64,000 bases of DNA from assembly GCF_000737335.2 (NCBI RefSeq), contig NZ_JMCC02000021.1, forward strand, positions 62,001 to 126,000. The letters are read 5' to 3'. The notes under the pieces were generated by a model. The model was not told the DNA's origin and did not search any database. It saw nothing but the letters and a program-made list of their open reading frames with translations. The position numbers and the translations under genes are program-made. Source of the stretch: Enhygromyxa salina. Lineage in GTDB: Bacteria > Myxococcota_A > Polyangia > Nannocystales > Nannocystaceae. Below, one piece after another: positions 60,849 to 64,000 of the stretch; position 1 is the first letter of the stretch; each line of letters opens with the position of its first letter.

Positions 60849-62252
60849 ATGCGCAAGCACCTCAAACGTCGCACATTCCTTCGTGGTGCCCTTGGAGGCG
60901 GGATCGCCAGCATCGCGCTGCCGGCCCTCGACGCCATGATGAACCTCGAGCAGACCGCGTTCGCCGACGGCAGCTCGCAGCCGCGCCGCTATGTCTCGTG
61001 GTTTCGGGGCAACGGCTTCATGCTCGATCGCTTCGAGCCGATCGGGGTTGGGCCGGACTGGCAGCTCAACGATCACATGCAGCCCTTGGCCGGGGTCAAG
61101 GACTACCTCAACGTCGTCACTGGCACGACCAACCGCGCCAAGGATCAGATCACCCACCACGAGGGCATGACGGTCTTCAGCGGCTACAGCTTTGCTGACA
61201 AGGGCCAGGGGCAGGGCTTCTTCTCGAACGCGGGCGGGCCCACGCTCGACGCCGTGATCTCGCAGCTGCTGGCTGGGCAGACCCCGATCGCCGGTGTCCA
61301 CCTGGGCGCGTCCAAGGCCCAGAGCCCCGCGGACGAGGGCACCACGATGCACCACCTCTCGCATCGTGATCACCTGCAGCCCAACCCAGCAACGACCAAC
61401 CCCAGCGCCGCCTGGGAGGCCTTGTTTGGCAGCTTCGCGCAGCCAAAGGACGATCGTGAGCTGCGCCTGCACATCCTCGACTCGGTCAAGGGCGAGGTCT
61501 CGACCTTGCAGTCCAAGCTGGGCGCCGAAGACAACGTGCGGCTCGAGGCGCACCTCGACAGCATCGCCGCGCTCGAGGCCAAGCTCAGCGCCGCCGTGCC
61601 GGTCTGCGATCTGCCAGCCGACCCGATGTTCACCAACAGCGAGTCGATCAACACCGAGCAGCTGACGCTGGTCAATGAGCTCATGAGCGACTTGATCTGC
61701 TACGCGTTCAACTGCGATCTGACCCGCGTGGCCACCATGCTGTTTCTCGAGGGCGCGGCCGAGCCGACCTTGAGCGAGATCATGGGCAGCAGCGACTCGT
61801 GGCACCAGTACAGTCACAACGTCCAGAGCTGGGCGCCCGGGGCCGCGTTCGACAACGGGCAGATCTACATGATGGAGCGGTTTGGGTACTTGCTGACCAA
61901 GATGCGCGACACCGTTGAGTTTGACGGCACCAACTTGCTGGACAACTCGATGGTGCTCATGAGCAGCGACGCCTCGGACGGCTCCGTTCACTCGATCCGC
62001 AGGCATCCGATGCTGGTTGCTGGGCACGGCGGGGGGCACCTCAAGTATCCGGGGGTCCACTATCAGCCGGAAGCGCTATCGGGGAACTACAGCTACGGCA
62101 GTCACCCGGGCCCAACCAGCGGGAACACCTCCGACGTGCTGCTGGCGATCTTGCAGGGCTTTGATCCCGAAGCCAGCTGGGTTGGCGAGCAGCTCAACGA
62201 CCAGGGCGACGGCGCCGGCTCGGGCACCCCGCTGGCTGAGATCTTGGCTTGA
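60849..62252 (+). CDS. DUF1552 secreted protein, copy 2
   Basis: 467-residue DUF1552 protein with a probable Tat signal (LKRRTFLRGALGGGIASIALPAL). Landmarks: SWFRGNGFMLDRFEP, HHEGMTVFSGYSF, TLDAVISQLLAG, LICYAFNCDLTRVATMLF, and NSMVLMSSDASDGSVHSIRRH. It is clearly related to the protein at 6875 but well diverged, so the two modules are probably not recent duplicates. ATG 60849 follows the upstream stop by 14 bp. It probably works with the preceding heme protein at the cell surface or in the periplasm. Confidence 0.9.
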   Translation: MRKHLKRRTFLRGALGGGIASIALPALDAMMNLEQTAFADGSSQPRRYVSWFRGNGFMLDRFEPIGVGPDWQLNDHMQPLAGVKDYLNVVTGTTNRAKDQITHHEGMTVFSGYSFADKGQGQGFFSNAGGPTLDAVISQLLAGQTPIAGVHLGASKAQSPADEGTTMHHLSHRDHLQPNPATTNPSAAWEALFGSFAQPKDDRELRLHILDSVKGEVSTLQSKLGAEDNVRLEAHLDSIAALEAKLSAAVPVCDLPADPMFTNSESINTEQLTLVNELMSDLICYAFNCDLTRVATMLFLEGAAEPTLSEIMGSSDSWHQYSHNVQSWAPGAAFDNGQIYMMERFGYLLTKMRDTVEFDGTNLLDNSMVLMSSDASDGSVHSIRRHPMLVAGHGGGHLKYPGVHYQPEALSGNYSYGSHPGPTSGNTSDVLLAILQGFDPEASWVGEQLNDQGDGAGSGTPLAEILA

Positions 62253-62260
62253 TCACCTGA

Positions 62261-63232
62261 TCATGACAGGAGCTGCATCAGCTGCTCCGCCAAGCGCTGA
62301 ACCGACAAGGGCGAGGATCCCTCGGCCTTGTTGTTCACGATCATGAACGCCGGCTTGCTGCTGCGGGCGATCATGTTTGCGTAGGCCAGTCGCACCTGCG
62401 GGTGTTCGTCGACCAGCTGATCGAAGGGCGCGTAGGCTTCGCGCGCCGACTCGTAGTTGTGGTGGCGCGCGAGCATCCAGCGCATCACCAGGGCCGGGCG
62501 ATCGGTCCCGCCGCTGACCTCCCACTGCTTGTGGACGTCCGGCATGCCCGGCAGCTCGGCCACGCAGTGGGTCGCGCCCGCGCGCTCGAGCGCGCTGACG
62601 TAGCGGGGCGTGAGCAGGTCGGGGTTGCGGATCTCGACCGCGTACTGCGGCCCCTTTGGCAGCGCCTCGAGGAACTCGCCCAGCCGATGCGCGAAGCTCT
62701 TGGGCCCGCCGGGCACGCTCTGGGCCGGGAACTGAAACAGCAGCACCCCTGCGTGGCGGCCGAGCCCCTGCATGTACGGGTTGACCACGACTTCGGTCGC
62801 GTAGGTGGGCTCGAGGAACAGCTCGTTGCGCTGGCCCGCGCGGCCGCGATGCCACGAGCGGTTCGAGAACCTGACCGTCGTGCACTCCGCGTGGGCTTTG
62901 ACGAGCAGGCGGAAGTCGTCGGGCAGGCCCTGGCTCAGGGCGGCCAGTTGGTCCGCGCGCATCGGCGCGTAGTAGGTGCGGTCGAGCCCAACCGTGCGAA
63001 ACAGGGGGTGGTTGGCGTAGGTGGTCAGGCCTTGCTTGGCGATCACGCGCTGGCTGGCGGCGCGATCCCAGACGAGATCGGTCCAGCCCGCGAAGCTCCA
63101 CGACGACGTGCCCATGCGCAGGTGCTGCGGCAGCTGACGGCCGAGCTCGTGGATCTGCGACGGGAGCTCGGCGAGGCCCAGGCCGGCAGGGCGCGATCGG
63201 TGGGTGCCGAACATATCGAGCTGGTCGGGCAC
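62261..63232 (-). CDS. DUF72 family protein
   Basis: 323-residue DUF72 protein (TIM-barrel fold, function unknown; fold resembles AP-endonuclease-type barrels). Landmarks: MGTSSWSFAGW near residue 40, TVGLDRTYYAPM, LLVKAHAECTTVRF, LLFQFPAQS, YAVEIRNPDLL and AFMIVNNKAEGSSPLS at the end. Start GTG 63232, with GTACTC-like sequence about 8 nt upstream. It is convergent with the DUF1552 gene, 8 bp apart. Confidence 0.9.
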   Translation of the reverse strand: MPDQLDMFGTHRSRPAGLGLAELPSQIHELGRQLPQHLRMGTSSWSFAGWTDLVWDRAASQRVIAKQGLTTYANHPLFRTVGLDRTYYAPMRADQLAALSQGLPDDFRLLVKAHAECTTVRFSNRSWHRGRAGQRNELFLEPTYATEVVVNPYMQGLGRHAGVLLFQFPAQSVPGGPKSFAHRLGEFLEALPKGPQYAVEIRNPDLLTPRYVSALERAGATHCVAELPGMPDVHKQWEVSGGTDRPALVMRWMLARHHNYESAREAYAPFDQLVDEHPQVRLAYANMIARSSKPAFMIVNNKAEGSSPLSVQRLAEQLMQLLS

Positions 63233-63293
63233 CTGCCGAGAGTACCGCGATCACGTCGCGCTGGATCGGCGCTCGTGGCGGTGGGCTTGGCGG

Positions 63294-63782
63294 CTAGCCG
63301 TCCGAGGACGTGTGGTCGTGAACGATCAGCCAGGGCCCGGCGCGTCGCTCGAGGATCACCGAGAACACGCCCGAGCCAGCTTCTGGGGTGTCACTGAGCG
63401 CCCACCGCCCCAGCACGATCGCCGCGTCCGCGCACTGCCCGAGCGGCCGCACGTCGAGGATCTCGAACGCCAGCGTGCCCATGGTCTCGCGGGCCTCGCC
63501 GTAGCGCGCGCGGTACTTGTCGCGGGTCTCGTCGAAGCCCTGGCGGATCTTTGCGCCCGACGTGAACAGCAGGGCGCTGGAGCGCTCGTAGCCGGCCAGG
63601 AAGCCGTCGAGGTCCCCCCGGTTCCAGGCGGCGCGCTGGGTCTCGAGCACGGCGACCACCGCGGCCTCGTCGTATGCGCCGTCGCAGCTGGGCGGCGCTG
63701 CCGGGGAGGGTGTGGTTGCGCAGCCGGTCGCCAGGACCAGGCTGGCAGCGGTCAGGCTTGCGTGTATGATGCGGCCGCTCAT
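63294..63782 (-). CDS. Lipoprotein with SnoaL/DUF4440-like domain
   Basis: 162-residue predicted lipoprotein: lipobox LATGC, then a 130-residue NTF2-like domain (VVAVLETQRAAWNRGDLDGFLAGY, TRDKYRARYGE, DVRPLGQCADAAIVLGRWAL, VILERRAGPWLIVHDHTS), as in DUF4440 and SnoaL proteins. These small alpha-beta cones bind or isomerise small molecules; no function can be given. Its ATG at 63780-63782 overlaps the start codon of the divergent gene by two bases. Confidence 0.8.
   Translation of the reverse strand: MSGRIIHASLTAASLVLATGCATTPSPAAPPSCDGAYDEAAVVAVLETQRAAWNRGDLDGFLAGYERSSALLFTSGAKIRQGFDETRDKYRARYGEARETMGTLAFEILDVRPLGQCADAAIVLGRWALSDTPEAGSGVFSVILERRAGPWLIVHDHTSSDG
63765..63770 (+). promoter_or_regulatory. 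-10-like hexamer TATGAT before the last gene
   Basis: TATGAT ends 10 nt before ATG 63781 and lies inside the divergent lipoprotein gene. It supports the forward start. Confidence 0.35.
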
Positions 63783-64000
63783 GAGCAAGAAAGTGCCAGA
63801 GAACACGCGGCTGCGCGCGCGCGAGATGTTCTTCGTGTTTCTTGGCGTCGCCACTGGGGCCGCGCTTGCCGTGCTCTGGTTTCGGCTGGTCCCGGAGCTG
63901 ATGCAGCACAAGGGGCTGGGGGTGGAGTCGCTGAGCGGGCTGGGGCGCGTGGTGATGCACCCGGTGTTCGAGGTGCCGGTGTTGCTGGGGGGGATCGTGC
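63781..64000 (+). CDS. Membrane protein, truncated by the window end
   Basis: The first 73 residues only. The N-terminus is basic (SKKVPENTRLRARE), then a hydrophobic helix (MFFVFLGVATGAALAVLWF) and further hydrophobic sequence near the edge. Family not recognised. The ATG overlaps the divergent lipoprotein start (CATG at 63780-63783); GTG 63793 or ATG 63826 are possible alternatives. Confidence 0.6.
   Translation, partial: MSKKVPENTRLRAREMFFVFLGVATGAALAVLWFRLVPELMQHKGLGVESLSGLGRVVMHPVFEVPVLLGGIV

Overview
The window is high-GC, gene-dense chromosomal DNA that looks like a myxobacterium. The Nannocystaceae side (Nannocystis, Plesiocystis, Enhygromyxa) fits best. This is inferred from gene style, not from a marker gene. 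About a dozen predicted secreted lipoproteins carry Asp/Gly/Thr/Ser-rich linkers right after the lipobox Cys. There are two DUF1592-DUF1552 pairs, a Ser/Thr kinase with a TPR-like tail, and a Cys-rich secreted protein with a MYXO-CTERM-like tail. No rRNA, tRNA, CRISPR, phage or transposase gene was seen.

Layout. 0-5 kb: MscS channel, SprT-like/DUF2786 protein, DUF4333-like lipoprotein, and a cytochrome-c-like/beta-propeller lipoprotein. 5-12 kb: first DUF1592/DUF1552 pair, further lipoproteins and a CotH-kinase-like lipoprotein. 12-20 kb: an HSP90-like GHKL ATPase overlapping a 1668-residue protein whose N-terminus looks like a catalytically dead GHKL fold, followed by a convergent nucleotidyltransferase-like gene. 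20-24 kb: beta-oxidation pair (thiolase and multifunctional alpha subunit) with a divergent MarR regulator. 24-32 kb: carboxypeptidase-regulatory-repeat/PDZ protein, RluA-type pseudouridine synthase and two lipoproteins, bracketed by two copies of a 136-bp element with perfect 25-bp inverted ends. 32-41 kb: zinc-ribbon/TPR protein, DUF99, cytochrome P450, transglutaminase/DUF58 pair, a 132-bp tandem repeat, Cys-rich MYXO-CTERM-like protein. 41-44 kb: mtnB-mtnD-ahcY, linking methionine salvage and S-adenosylhomocysteine removal. 44-53 kb: PEGA protein plus Ser/Thr kinase, M48 protease, ABC-F ATPase, MFS transporter, RNA 2',3'-cyclic phosphodiesterase. 53-64 kb: lipoproteins, a cobalamin riboswitch leading through a short ORF into a small lipoprotein, a possible caspase-like protein, an APH-type kinase, a VWA lipoprotein, the second DUF1592/DUF1552 pair, DUF72 and a SnoaL-like lipoprotein.

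Most worth following up: (1) the cobalamin riboswitch controlling a lipoprotein that is no known B12 gene, with a hairpin over the Shine-Dalgarno and a translationally coupled upstream ORF; (2) the active/inactive GHKL pair; (3) a recurrent -10-like hexamer only 5-10 nt before many start codons, suggesting widespread leaderless transcription; (4) several structured intergenic repeat families. Start codons were revised where a signal peptide, a ribosome binding site or the -10-like motif decided them; GTG and TTG starts are stated.
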